Shown here: positions 31,279 to 39,969 of the stretch, one piece after another
Layout of the letters: each line of letters begins with the position of its first letter
How positions within the stretch are numbered: the stretch's first letter is position 1
Assembly (NCBI RefSeq): GCF_040215105.1
Contig: NZ_CP157875.1
Span: forward strand, 4,527,501-4,576,499
DNA: 48,999 bases
Reading direction: 5' to 3'
DNA from: Aeromonas veronii
GTDB lineage: Bacteria; Pseudomonadota; Gammaproteobacteria; Enterobacterales; Aeromonadaceae
Translations under genes and position numbers: made by a program
The notes under the pieces: model-generated
What the model was told of the DNA's origin: nothing
What the model saw: only the letters and a program-made list of their open reading frames with translations
Databases searched by the model: none

Positions 31279-31572
31279 GGATCCTTTCGTCTTTGAACGA
31301 TGAAAATCCTCCTTGTCACCGATGTTTTGCTCCCCTCGGCTCCCTTCACCGTTGGTTGTATACATACGAACCCCGGCGTTCAAAAAAACACCGTATCGAT
31401 ACGTTTGGTAACAATGCAGATGCAAACGATTAGCAATTAATGAATCGATTCGATCACGGCTCTTGTAGTAGCATGACGGTGATTTATTCGCCTAAGGAGT
31501 CGGGCAAACCGGCAGGATTGGGCACCCATAATAAGAAACCAGAAATAACTCTATTTATTTGAGACACTTAAT
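31279..31572. other. Intergenic region before the siderophore receptor gene
   Basis: No gene is seen here. A weak Fur-like sequence GCAAACGATTAGCAATTAA at 31422-31440 matches about 10 of 19 consensus positions. The receptor promoter must lie in this stretch, but no clear -35/-10 pair stands out. Confidence 0.45.
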
Positions 31573-33675
31573 ATGATTGCGCAAAAAAATTTCCCCTACG
31601 CAGTGATGCGAAAGAGAGTGGTGCTGCCTCTCTCCTGTTTGTTGGCTGGTCTGCCGGTTCTGGCTGCCGAACAAGCTGAAAAAGAGCTGCCCAAGGCGAG
31701 CGAGACCATGGTGGTGACCGCCAACGCGATGAAGGTCGAAGTGCCCATGGCCGAGACTCCGCGTGCCGTCTCCGTGGTCAATCGCGAGGAGATGGATCAG
31801 CATGCCGTGCAGCAGCTCGATGAGTCCGTGCGTTACCGCTCCGGCGTGCTTACCGGCCTCTATGGTTCGGACAACAACACCAACTGGTTCAAGGTGCGGG
31901 GCTTCGATGCAGCTCAATATTTGGATGGCAACCGCCTGTTCAGCACCGGTTACTACGTATGGACCCCCGAGACCTTCGGTCTGGAGAGCGTGGAAGTCCT
32001 CAAGGGGCCTGCCTCCATCCTCTACGGCGAGGCTCCTCCCGGCGGCGTGATCAACTCCGTGACCAAGCGTCCGACCGCCACCCCGCAGGGGTTGGTCGAT
32101 GTGCAGCTTGGCAACCGGGATCTGCGTCAGGTCGGCATCGATTTCTCCGACGATCTGACCGACAACAGCCGCTACCGCATGGTTGCGCTCTATAAGGAGC
32201 GTGATGGCGTGCTGGATGGCACCTACAACGAGCGTGCCTACCTGGCGCCGAGCGTCACCTTGGATATCTCGGATCGTACCAGCCTCACCCTGCTGGCCAG
32301 CTTCCTGCACGATGAAGGGGTGCCGACCAACGGCTTCTTCCCCGTCTACGGCACCCTGAATACCGAGGGTGGCCAGATCGATCCCAGCACCAACCTGAGT
32401 CAGCCGGATTACGATCGCAACCGCAACACCCAGATCTCCGCCGGTTATGAGCTGTCCCATCAGTTCAACAACACCTGGGAGTTCAAGCAGAACGTCCGCT
32501 TCAACTACAACGATCTGCTGCTGCGTCAGACCTATATCTTCCCGACCTATCAAGGCACCACCGCCTTCCGTGGCCTGATCTACCGTGACGGCGACACCAA
32601 GAGCATCACCATGGACAACCAGATGGTGGGTTACTGGAACACGGATCGTACCGAGCAGACCCTGCTGATGGGGATCGATCTGCAGCGTCACGTGAACGAG
32701 GGGGTCGAGGCTGACAACTATGGCATGGGTTCTATCGACACCATGCATCCGGATTACAGCGGCTTCCCTGGCTTCGATGAGTCCACTGCGACTTATCAGA
32801 AGAACACCAAGGGTCAGAGCGGCCTCTATGCCCAGCATCAGATCCGCTGGGATGACCGCTGGCTGCTGACTGCCGGTGGTCGCTTCGACTATGTGGAGAC
32901 CCACAACATCAGCGAAGCCACCAGCAAGAACGAGAAGCAGTATGATGACAACCTCTCGCTCTCCGGCAGCCTGATGTACCTGTTCGACAACGGCATCTCC
33001 CCTTACTTCGCCTATGCGGAGTCCTTCGAGGTGCTGCCGGGGATCGACCCGAACACCAAGAGCTCCTACAAGCCGCTGGAAGGCAAGCTGTACGAGACCG
33101 GCATCAAGTATGCGCCGAGCTTCCTCGATGGTTACATCAACCTGGCCCTGTTCGATCTGGAACAGACCAACTCCCTGGTCTCCACCGGTTCCGGCCAGCA
33201 GACCCAGGCCGGTGAAGTCACCTCCCAGGGTGTGGAACTGGAAGGCAGCGTGCAGGCCACCGAAGCGCTGCGTCTGACCGCTGCGTATACCTATACCGAT
33301 GCCAAGACCAATGACACCGGCAACGGTGACCGTCGTGCCAGCCTGATCCCGCGTCACCAGGCCTCCTTCTGGGGCAACTACAAGGTGCAGCAGGGTCCGG
33401 TCTCCGGTCTGGAAGTGGGTACCGGGGTGCGTTACATCGGCTCCAGCGTTGGCATAGGCGCGGTCGATGCCAACTACAACCCCATCTATGGTTCTGCCGA
33501 AGTGCCGGCCCAGACTGTGTGGGATGCGATGATCGGGTATGACTTTGCCAAGAACTGGCGGGCCCAGGTCAACGTCAACAACCTGCTGGACGACACCTAT
33601 GTCGCAAGCTGTGACTACTACTGCTACTACGGTGAGGAGCGCAGCATAGTCGGCTCCATCAACTACCGCTGGTAA
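31573..33675 (+). CDS. TonB-dependent hydroxamate-type siderophore receptor (FhuA/FoxA family)
   Basis: This 700-residue outer-membrane receptor has a signal peptide to about residue 31, a TonB box ETMVVTA at 44-50, a plug domain (RAVSVVNREEMDQHAVQQLD; VLKGPASILYGEAPPGGVIN) and a beta-barrel ending in an aromatic residue (INYRW). The last 30 residues hold a close cysteine pair and YYGEERS, which resembles FhuA/FoxA/FcuA receptors and suggests a hydroxamate such as ferrichrome or ferrioxamine. The exact ligand cannot be told. An internal Met at residue 12 is an alternative start; the ribosome binding site is weak for both. It heads the locus with an exporter and FhuC, FhuD and FhuB. Confidence 0.93.
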   Translation: MIAQKNFPYAVMRKRVVLPLSCLLAGLPVLAAEQAEKELPKASETMVVTANAMKVEVPMAETPRAVSVVNREEMDQHAVQQLDESVRYRSGVLTGLYGSDNNTNWFKVRGFDAAQYLDGNRLFSTGYYVWTPETFGLESVEVLKGPASILYGEAPPGGVINSVTKRPTATPQGLVDVQLGNRDLRQVGIDFSDDLTDNSRYRMVALYKERDGVLDGTYNERAYLAPSVTLDISDRTSLTLLASFLHDEGVPTNGFFPVYGTLNTEGGQIDPSTNLSQPDYDRNRNTQISAGYELSHQFNNTWEFKQNVRFNYNDLLLRQTYIFPTYQGTTAFRGLIYRDGDTKSITMDNQMVGYWNTDRTEQTLLMGIDLQRHVNEGVEADNYGMGSIDTMHPDYSGFPGFDESTATYQKNTKGQSGLYAQHQIRWDDRWLLTAGGRFDYVETHNISEATSKNEKQYDDNLSLSGSLMYLFDNGISPYFAYAESFEVLPGIDPNTKSSYKPLEGKLYETGIKYAPSFLDGYINLALFDLEQTNSLVSTGSGQQTQAGEVTSQGVELEGSVQATEALRLTAAYTYTDAKTNDTGNGDRRASLIPRHQASFWGNYKVQQGPVSGLEVGTGVRYIGSSVGIGAVDANYNPIYGSAEVPAQTVWDAMIGYDFAKNWRAQVNVNNLLDDTYVASCDYYCYYGEERSIVGSINYRW

Positions 33676-33685
33676 GATACAAGGC

Positions 33686-33720
33686 GGGCGGGGGCATGAG
33701 CTCCCGCCCTCTTTCTTTTT
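33686..33720 (+). terminator. Terminator-like hairpin between receptor and exporter genes
   Basis: A ten-pair stem GGGCGGGGGC / GCTCCCGCCC with one G-U pair and an ATGA loop is followed by TCTTTCTTTTTG. It sits 10 bases after the receptor stop and 16 bases before the exporter start, so it may partly end transcription and keep the downstream genes at a lower level. Confidence 0.75.
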
Positions 33721-33735
33721 GTACGCAGGCCCGTC

Positions 33736-35382
33736 ATGGAACTCTTGTCACTGGTTTACCGCCAATATCGTTGGCCCTTCATCGCCATCACCTTGCTCAG
33801 CCTGCTCAGTGCAGTCAGCGGTATAGGTGTTATTGCATTTATCAATCAATCACTTATCGAATCAGTTGGGGATCCGCTACCGATCCTTGGCCAACTGATC
33901 GGCCTCATTCTGCTGCTGCTGGTGATCACGCTAGGCGCCCAATTGGGCCTGACCACCCTCGGTCACCACTTCGTCTATCGCTTGCGCGGCCGGCTGCTCA
34001 AGCAACTGCTGGATACCGACGTCGCCCGCATTCGCCAGATAGGGCAGGGGCCGCTGCTGGCCTCTCTGTCCAGCGACATCGGCCAGATCACCATCGCCTT
34101 CGTGCGTCTGCCCGAGCTGGTGCAGGGGCTGGTGCTTACCATTGGCTCCGCCCTCTATCTCGGCTGGCTCTCCCCATCCCTGCTGGTCGTCACCGCCCTC
34201 TGGGTGACCTTCACCATGGTGGTGGGCTGGTTGCTGGTCAACCGCGTCTATCGCCACCTGTCGCGCATGCGCCTGGCCGAAGACAAGCTCTATCAAAACT
34301 ATCAATCCATCATCGCCGGCAGCAAGGAGCTGGCGCTCAACCGCGAGCGCGCTCACTTCGTCTACCACCAGCTCTATGAGCGCAATGCGAAGGAGTATCG
34401 CCAGGAGATCATCCGTGCCGACACCTATCACCTGAGCGCGGTGAACTGGTCGAACATCATGATGCTGGGGGCCATCGGCCTGGTCTTCTTCCTGGCCAAC
34501 GGGCTGGGATGGGCCAATACCAATGTGGCCGCCACCTTCGCCCTGACCCTGCTGTTCCTGCGTACTCCGCTGCTGCAGGGGATCGGTGCCCTGCCAACCC
34601 TGATCTCCGCCCAGGTGGCGTTTGACAAGATTGCGACCCTGACCCTGGCCTCGCCGGATCCCGACTTCCCGCTGCCGCCTGCGCCCCGAGCCTGGCAGCG
34701 GATCCAGCTGGAGGAGGTGAGCTTTCACTATCAGGGGGAGGGCGGTTTCGCGGTCGGTCCGGTCAATCTCACCATCGAGAAGGGGGAGCAGATCTTCATC
34801 ATCGGTGGCAACGGATCCGGCAAGTCGACCCTGGCCATGCTGCTGACCGGGCTCTATCAGCCCGTCTCTGGCCGGATCCTGCTGGATGGCGAACCCATCC
34901 AAGATCGCAACGCCTATCTGGCGCTCTTCTCCGCCATCTTCACCGACTATCACCTGTTCCAGCACCTGCTGGGCCCAGAGCCCAGGCAGGCGCTGATGGA
35001 TGAGTGGCTGGAGCGGCTGCAGATGGGCAGCAAGCTGGTGATTGAGCAGGACTTTATCACCAACATCGAGCTCTCCCAGGGGCAGCGCAAGCGGGTTGCC
35101 TTGCTGCTGGCCCTGGCGGAGCAGCGGGACGTGATGCTGTTTGACGAATGGGCCGCGGATCAGGATCCCCAGTTCCGCCGCATCTTCTATCAGGTGCTGC
35201 TGCCGCGCCTCAAGGAGATGGGCAAGACGGTGATCGCCATCAGCCACGACGATCTCTATTTCCCCTTGGCCGACCGCCTGCTGGAGATGCGCCAGGGCCA
35301 GCTCACCGAGCTGACCGGTGAACGGCGGGAGCAGGTGAGCCGGGATGCCGTCGCCCATCTGGACAGCGACGTGCCGGTCTGA
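33736..35382 (+). CDS. Cyclic-peptide/siderophore-type ABC exporter (PvdE/SyrD/YojI family)
   Basis: This 548-residue half-transporter fuses a six-helix membrane domain (about 1-300) to an ATPase domain. Walker A is [10 protein letters not shown] near 357-366, the signature is [15 protein letters not shown] near 446-460, Walker B with the catalytic Glu is [17 protein letters not shown], and the H-loop is AISHDD. The DEWAADQDP and LSQGQRKR motifs are typical of the cyclic-peptide transporter family that includes PvdE and YojI. Those proteins move pyoverdine precursors or microcin J25. No siderophore biosynthesis gene is present, so export of a stripped or processed xenosiderophore, or transfer of a peptide, is inferred. 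Confidence 0.88.
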   Translation: MELLSLVYRQYRWPFIAITLLSLLSAVSGIGVIAFINQSLIESVGDPLPILGQLIGLILLLLVITLGAQLGLTTLGHHFVYRLRGRLLKQLLDTDVARIRQIGQGPLLASLSSDIGQITIAFVRLPELVQGLVLTIGSALYLGWLSPSLLVVTALWVTFTMVVGWLLVNRVYRHLSRMRLAEDKLYQNYQSIIAGSKELALNRERAHFVYHQLYERNAKEYRQEIIRADTYHLSAVNWSNIMMLGAIGLVFFLANGLGWANTNVAATFALTLLFLRTPLLQGIGALPTLISAQVAFDKIATLTLASPDPDFPLPPAPRAWQRIQLEEVSFHYQGEGGFAVGPVNLTIEKGEQIFIIGGNGSGKSTLAMLLTGLYQPVSGRILLDGEPIQDRNAYLALFSAIFTDYHLFQHLLGPEPRQALMDEWLERLQMGSKLVIEQDFITNIELSQGQRKRVALLLALAEQRDVMLFDEWAADQDPQFRRIFYQVLLPRLKEMGKTVIAISHDDLYFPLADRLLEMRQGQLTELTGERREQVSRDAVAHLDSDVPV

Positions 35383-35427
35383 TGCCGGCACCGACAGACT
35401 GGCATCAGACCAGCACAGGAACAGCTT

Positions 35428-36192
35428 ATGTTTGAGATGAAATCCGCCAGCTTCGCGGTCAATGACCGCCAACTGCTGCAACCGACCGATCTGCGCTTCG
35501 AGCAGGGTCAGGTCTATGGCCTCATCGGTCACAACGGATCGGGCAAATCCACCCTGCTCAAGTTGCTGGCTCGCCAGCAGCCCTTGAGCGGCGGCGAGAT
35601 CCTGTTTGACGACAAGCCGCTGAGTGACTGGAGCAATCGGGACTTCGCCCGCCAGGTCGCCTATCTGCCCCAGCATCTGCCGAGTGCCGAGAGCCTGCTC
35701 GGCCGCGAACTGGTGGAGATGGGGCGCTATCCCTGGCGCGGATTGCTGGGGCGGATGCGGGAGGAGGATCACCGCCAGGTGGATCAGGCCATCACCCTCA
35801 CCCACACCGAAGCGTTCGCGGATCGGCTGGTGGATACCCTTTCCGGCGGGGAGCGTGGTCGGGTCTGGCTGGCCATGCTGCTGGCCCAGGAGAGCCGCTT
35901 CATTCTGCTGGACGAACCGCTGGCCGCGCTGGACGTGGCCCATCAGGTGGAGGTGCTCACGCTCGTCAGGCAGTTGAGCCGTCAGCTCAACCTGGGGGTC
36001 ATCATCGTCATCCACGACATCAACATGGCCTCCCGCTTCTGCGATCAGCTGGTGGCGCTGCACGGTGGCCGGTTGCTGGTTCATGGCGAGCCCTCGCACA
36101 TCATGACCAGCGAGACCCTGCAGGCCATCTACGGCATCCCCATGGCCGTGATACGCCACCCGGCCCACGATCACAACATCGCCATCATCTGA
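35428..36192 (+). CDS. fhuC: Ferric hydroxamate ABC importer, ATP-binding subunit
   Basis: This 254-residue ATPase belongs to the FecCD/FhuC-type importers. Walker A is [15 protein letters not shown], the signature is LSGGERGRVWLAMLL, and Walker B is FILLDEPLAALD, followed by the H-loop VIHDINMA. The segment VEMGRYPWRGLLGR matches FhuC (ALGRYPW type). It should pair with the double-length FhuB permease. It starts 45 bases after the exporter and is 11 bases before fhuD. Confidence 0.9.
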   Translation: MFEMKSASFAVNDRQLLQPTDLRFEQGQVYGLIGHNGSGKSTLLKLLARQQPLSGGEILFDDKPLSDWSNRDFARQVAYLPQHLPSAESLLGRELVEMGRYPWRGLLGRMREEDHRQVDQAITLTHTEAFADRLVDTLSGGERGRVWLAMLLAQESRFILLDEPLAALDVAHQVEVLTLVRQLSRQLNLGVIIVIHDINMASRFCDQLVALHGGRLLVHGEPSHIMTSETLQAIYGIPMAVIRHPAHDHNIAII

Positions 36193-36203
36193 GCGGGGGC
36201 CCG

Positions 36204-37136
36204 ATGCGTCTATTGAAGAAAACGGGCTGGCTCTGTTGTCTGCTGGCCCCCCTGGTGGTGCAGGCCGAGCTGGCATCCGCTGATACCCGGCACGATACAG
36301 TCGTCGTGCAGGAGACTCCCCGCATCGCCACCGTCGACTGGACGGTCGCGGAGACCCTGCTGGCCCTCGGCGTCACGCCGCTGGCCATGGGGGATGTCGG
36401 TTCCTACCGTGCCTGGGTGGACGTGCCCAGGCTGCCCGCCGAGGTGGTGGATATCGGCCTGCGCATGCAACCCAACCGCGAACTGCTGGCGGAGCTCAAG
36501 CCGGATCTCATCCTCATCTCGCCGCTGATGGCGTCGCTGGAACCCACCTTGTCCCAGATAGCACCGGTGAAATCCATCACTCTCTATGAGCCGGATACGG
36601 ATCTGTGGCAGCGGCTGCACGAGGCGACCCTGACCATCGCCGCCCTGGTGGGCAAGACCACGGAAGCTGAGCGTCAGCTCGCCACCCTGGATCGGGATCT
36701 CGATCAGATGAAGACACAACTGCCCGGGGATCTTCCACCCCTGTTGCTGGTGCAATTCATCGATGAGCGCCATGTACGGGTGTTTGGCCGCCACAGTCTG
36801 TTCGACGCCGTGCTGCAACGGCTGGATCTGCGCAATGCCTGGCAGGGGGAGACCAATGCCTGGGGCTTCTCCGTGGTGAGTCTGGAGCAGTTCATCTCCC
36901 TGCCGACGGCCAGGCTGGTGGTCATCGACCCCATTCCGGTGGGGGTGAGTGAGCGCTTGCAGGAGCCCGGTCTCTGGCAACATCTGCCGCTGGTGAAGGA
37001 GGGCAAGGTCGTGCACCTGCCCGCCGTCTGGAGCTTTGGTGGCCTGCTGGCCGCCCGCCGTTTCGCCGATCTGCTGAGCGAGGCCCTGCAGAGGGAGTCC
37101 GCATCCGGCCTGACCACCCAGGGAGCCCTTCAATGA
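36204..37136 (+). CDS. fhuD: Periplasmic ferric-siderophore-binding protein (FhuD type)
   Basis: This 310-residue binding protein carries a signal peptide (MRLLKKTGWLCCLLAPLVVQ, cleavage near 22-28). The class III binding-protein fold is shown by PRIATVDWTVAETLLALGVTPLAMGD and DIGLRMQPNRELLAELKPDLILIS, both FhuD-like. The cysteines in the signal peptide are not in a convincing lipobox. It delivers the ferric siderophore from the receptor to FhuB. The stop overlaps the fhuB start by four bases. Confidence 0.88.
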   Translation: MRLLKKTGWLCCLLAPLVVQAELASADTRHDTVVVQETPRIATVDWTVAETLLALGVTPLAMGDVGSYRAWVDVPRLPAEVVDIGLRMQPNRELLAELKPDLILISPLMASLEPTLSQIAPVKSITLYEPDTDLWQRLHEATLTIAALVGKTTEAERQLATLDRDLDQMKTQLPGDLPPLLLVQFIDERHVRVFGRHSLFDAVLQRLDLRNAWQGETNAWGFSVVSLEQFISLPTARLVVIDPIPVGVSERLQEPGLWQHLPLVKEGKVVHLPAVWSFGGLLAARRFADLLSEALQRESASGLTTQGALQ

Positions 37137-39115
37137 ATCAGATTCTTCCCGTCTCCTTGCTGCGCCCCGGCCTGGCCCTGCTGCTGCTGACCCTGGCACT
37201 GGCTGGCTGGGATCTGGCGCACCAGCTGCCGGATTCGCTCTGGTGGCAATCCCTCTTCTCGCCGCAGCTGGACGATGCCCGGCAGGCGCTGGTCCACTTC
37301 AGCTGGCTGCCGCGCCTCGCCGTCTGCCTGCTGGCCGGCGCTTCGCTGGGCCTGGCCGGTACGCTGCTGCAGCAAGTGCTGCGCAATCCGCTCGCGTCAC
37401 CGACGACCCTGGGGGTCTCCTCGGGTGCCCAGCTGGCGTTGATGGCGGTGACCCTGTTTGCCCCGAGCTGGCTGCTGGTGGGGCGCGAGTGGATCGCCAT
37501 GGCAGGGGGGAGCCTCGCCATGGGGCTGGTCTTTGCCCTGGCCTGGCGCCGTCAGCTCAATCCCGTGGTCATCGTCTTCGCGGGGCTGGTGATCAACCTC
37601 TATCTGGCAGCCCTGAGCCTGGGGCTGCTGCTGTTTTTCCAGGAGGAGCTCAAGGGGCTGCTGGTGTGGGGCAGCGGCTCCCTGGCCCAGACCAGCTGGA
37701 GCGGTGTCACCTACCTGCTGCCACGGCTGCTGATGGCCGCCGTACTGGCGGCGCTGCTGGCTCGCCCGCTGGCGGTGCTGGAGCTGGATGATGCCAGTGC
37801 CCGCAGCCTGGGGGTTTCCCTCAAGCACCTGCGCCTCGGCGGGCTCGCGCTCGCCGTCTTCCTCACCGCCTGCGTGGTGAGCGTGGTGGGGATCATCGGC
37901 TTCGTCGGGCTGGCGGCTCCCGTCCTGGTGCGCATGCTGGGGGTGAGGCGGCTCGGCCTGCGCCTGTTGTGGGCGCCGGTGCTGGGAGCCCTCTTGCTGA
38001 CGGCCACCGACCTGCTGCTGCAATCCCTGACCCGCTTCTGGCCGGTGTTGATCCCGACGGGGGCCATGACGGCCCTGCTGGGGGCGCCGCTGCTGCTCTG
38101 GCTGATCCCCCGTCTCACCTTCAAGTCGGTGACGCCGAGGGGGGCCAGCGGGTTGACGGTGGCGCGGCATCCGGCTCCCGGGCGCTTCGTTGCCTGGCTG
38201 GGGATCGGGCTGTTGCTCGCCATGCTGGCCTCTCTGCTGTTTGGTCAGGGGATGCATGGCTGGAGCTGGCCGAGCTGGATCCGGTGGGAAGCCCAGCTGG
38301 AGTGGCGCCTGCCTCGAACCCTGGCGGCGGGGGCGGCCGGTGTGCTGCTGGCGCTGGCGGGGACCCTGCTGCAGCGGGTCAGCAACAACCCCATGGCGAG
38401 CCCCGAGCTGCTCGGGGTGAGCGGCGGTACCTTCATGGGGGTGATCGCCACCGCCTTGCTGCTGCCGACCCTGCCGCTGGCCATGATCCCCCTGGGGGGC
38501 GTGCTGGGGGCCTTCGGCAGCCTGTTGCTGCTGGTGGTGATCAACCGCAAGAACGGCTTCCAACCGGAGCGGATCCTGCTGACCGGTATCGCCATCGCGG
38601 CTCTGTTTGAACCGCTGCAGGCCATCGCGCTGGCCAACGGCAATCTGCGGGTGCAGCAACTGCTCTCCTGGATGTCCGGTTCCACCTATTACGTCACCCA
38701 GCCGGTGGCCGTGGCGCTGGCCGTGCTGGCGCTGGTGATGCTGGGCGTCTGTCTGCTGGTGAGCCGCTGGCTGGATCTGATGCCCATGGGGCCGGCGGTG
38801 GCGACGGCGCTGGGGGTTCGCCTCAGCCGTGCCCAGCTGACTATCCTGCTGCTGGTGGCCGTGCTGACCGCCAGTGCGACCATGGTCATCGGGCCGCTCT
38901 CCTTCGCCGGCCTGCTGGCACCACACATGGCCAGACTGATGGGGCTGGTGCGGGCGCGCTGGCACCTGCTCGGTGCCGCGGGTTGCGGGGCCTTGTTGAT
39001 GGTGTCGGCGGACTGGGTTGGTCAACAGATCCTGTTCCCGCAGGAGGTGCCGGTCGGCCTGGTCTCCACCCTGTTGGGAGGCGCTTACTTCATGTGGTGC
39101 CTGCGGCGGCTTTAA
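37133..39115 (+). CDS. fhuB: Ferric hydroxamate ABC importer, double-length permease
   Basis: At 660 residues this is a fused permease with two FecCD-type halves of about ten helices each, as in E. coli FhuB. Each half shows the repeated pattern RLAVCLLAGASLGLAGTLLQ / RTLAAGAAGVLLALAGTLLQ and NPLASPTTLGVSSGAQ / NPMASPELLGVSGGTF. The fused form is a hallmark of hydroxamate importers and is the best evidence for the locus's substrate class. Translation is coupled to fhuD by an ATGA overlap. Confidence 0.95.
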   Translation: MNQILPVSLLRPGLALLLLTLALAGWDLAHQLPDSLWWQSLFSPQLDDARQALVHFSWLPRLAVCLLAGASLGLAGTLLQQVLRNPLASPTTLGVSSGAQLALMAVTLFAPSWLLVGREWIAMAGGSLAMGLVFALAWRRQLNPVVIVFAGLVINLYLAALSLGLLLFFQEELKGLLVWGSGSLAQTSWSGVTYLLPRLLMAAVLAALLARPLAVLELDDASARSLGVSLKHLRLGGLALAVFLTACVVSVVGIIGFVGLAAPVLVRMLGVRRLGLRLLWAPVLGALLLTATDLLLQSLTRFWPVLIPTGAMTALLGAPLLLWLIPRLTFKSVTPRGASGLTVARHPAPGRFVAWLGIGLLLAMLASLLFGQGMHGWSWPSWIRWEAQLEWRLPRTLAAGAAGVLLALAGTLLQRVSNNPMASPELLGVSGGTFMGVIATALLLPTLPLAMIPLGGVLGAFGSLLLLVVINRKNGFQPERILLTGIAIAALFEPLQAIALANGNLRVQQLLSWMSGSTYYVTQPVAVALAVLALVMLGVCLLVSRWLDLMPMGPAVATALGVRLSRAQLTILLLVAVLTASATMVIGPLSFAGLLAPHMARLMGLVRARWHLLGAAGCGALLMVSADWVGQQILFPQEVPVGLVSTLLGGAYFMWCLRRL

Positions 39116-39146
39116 GGGTGTGCGGCATAGAGATAACTGGCAACAG

Positions 39147-39180
39147 AAAGCGGGATGGCAATGCCATCCCGCTCTATTTT
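39147..39180. terminator. Terminator between fhuB and the SRPBCC gene
   Basis: A perfect inverted repeat AGCGGGATGGCA / TGCCATCCCGCT around one base is followed by a short T-rich stretch. It lies between convergent genes, and the SRPBCC stop codon abuts it. Confidence 0.8.
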
Positions 39181-39698
39181 CAACTGCCTTTTGCCATTCT
39201 GGCAGCGGATATCAATCCTTTAAGCCACTGATCGTGACCGTTTATCATGGGGTTGGGCTCGGCGATCGCCAGGGCCCGGGCGGGTTTGCCGCGCTGGGTC
39301 TCCTGGGTCAGGATCCGCAGCCGGTTGTGCGGCAGCTCCTCCAGCAGCCAGGCATGGTGAACATCGAGGCGATCGTCACTCCCTTCCTCACCCGCCCAGC
39401 CATGCCAGGCGACGCGCGCTGCCCGGCCTGTAACGGGAGCCTGATGCTCGACGACCCTGGCCTCGACCGGGAAGCCGAAGGTCTCGAAATAGAAGCGTAC
39501 CCCTTCGGCCAGTTCCGGCCCCGTGTGGTCGTAGAAGCGGATGTTGGCGGCATTGGGATAATAACCGGGCCAGAGGGTAGGGGTGTTCAGCAGGGGCCAG
39601 ACATCGGCCAGGGTGAGACCGGTCACTATCATCTCGTTGGAGGCGAAGTTGTCGGTCAGTCCGGGCAGATAGCCCTCGGGCCACAGGATCTCGTTCAT
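39180..39698 (-). CDS. SRPBCC-domain (polyketide cyclase/START-like) protein
   Basis: The 172-residue protein looks like a small-ligand-binding SRPBCC domain: ASNEMIVTGLTLADVWPLLNTP is the typical opening strand and helix, and a C-terminal helix is present. There is no signal peptide, so it is cytosolic. I do not know its substrate. It is divergent from the Old Yellow Enzyme gene, and palindromes in the 271-base gap could control both. Confidence 0.75.
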   Translation of the reverse strand: MNEILWPEGYLPGLTDNFASNEMIVTGLTLADVWPLLNTPTLWPGYYPNAANIRFYDHTGPELAEGVRFYFETFGFPVEARVVEHQAPVTGRAARVAWHGWAGEEGSDDRLDVHHAWLLEELPHNRLRILTQETQRGKPARALAIAEPNPMINGHDQWLKGLISAARMAKGS

Positions 39699-39774
39699 GG
39701 TTTTTCCTCATCGGGGTTCAGCGTCAGGGCCCGCAGTGGTCCCTGATGGATGTGCTCAGGATGAGAAATCGAGT

Positions 39775-39808
39775 GATATAAGTACAATCGCCATTTTGTA
39801 TCTATATC
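39775..39808. promoter_or_regulatory. Inverted repeat in the SRPBCC/oxidoreductase divergent region
   Basis: Thirteen-base arms GATATAAGTACAA and TTGTATCTATATC match as an inverted repeat at 11 of 13 positions with an eight-base spacer. AT-rich and palindromic, the region is a candidate operator about 75-110 bases upstream of the SRPBCC start. Confidence 0.5.
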
Positions 39809-39863
39809 ATAACCACAGTTAATATCATGACGGCGATGCTCGACCCGCTCTGATATTGCACAG

Positions 39864-39882
39864 GCTGATAGCAGGTATCAGC
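39864..39882. promoter_or_regulatory. Perfect 7-bp inverted repeat upstream of the oxidoreductase gene
   Basis: GCTGATAGCAGGTATCAGC has perfect seven-base arms around five bases. It lies about 90 bases before the oxidoreductase start and may be a regulator site. Confidence 0.45.
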
Positions 39883-39969
39883 AATCACGTTTTGCTTTAT
39901 GACCCCGACCCTTTGCAAGATGGCCCTCTTTGTGATCATGACCGCCATCTTGCGGCGGCAGGAGAAACC

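Noticed and set aside
31422..31440. Fur box before the siderophore receptor
   Set aside because: Only about 10 of 19 consensus positions match, so it is mentioned in the intergenic entry but not called as a Fur site.
31555..33357. 600-codon open frame on the minus strand opposite the siderophore receptor gene
   Set aside because: It is a shadow frame of a GC-rich gene; the sense-strand protein has clear receptor domains and the antisense translation has no recognisable domain.
33931..36276. 781-codon open frame on the minus strand across the exporter and fhuC
   Set aside because: It crosses two well-supported genes and is rich in His, Gln and Gly in the manner of antisense GC-rich translation.
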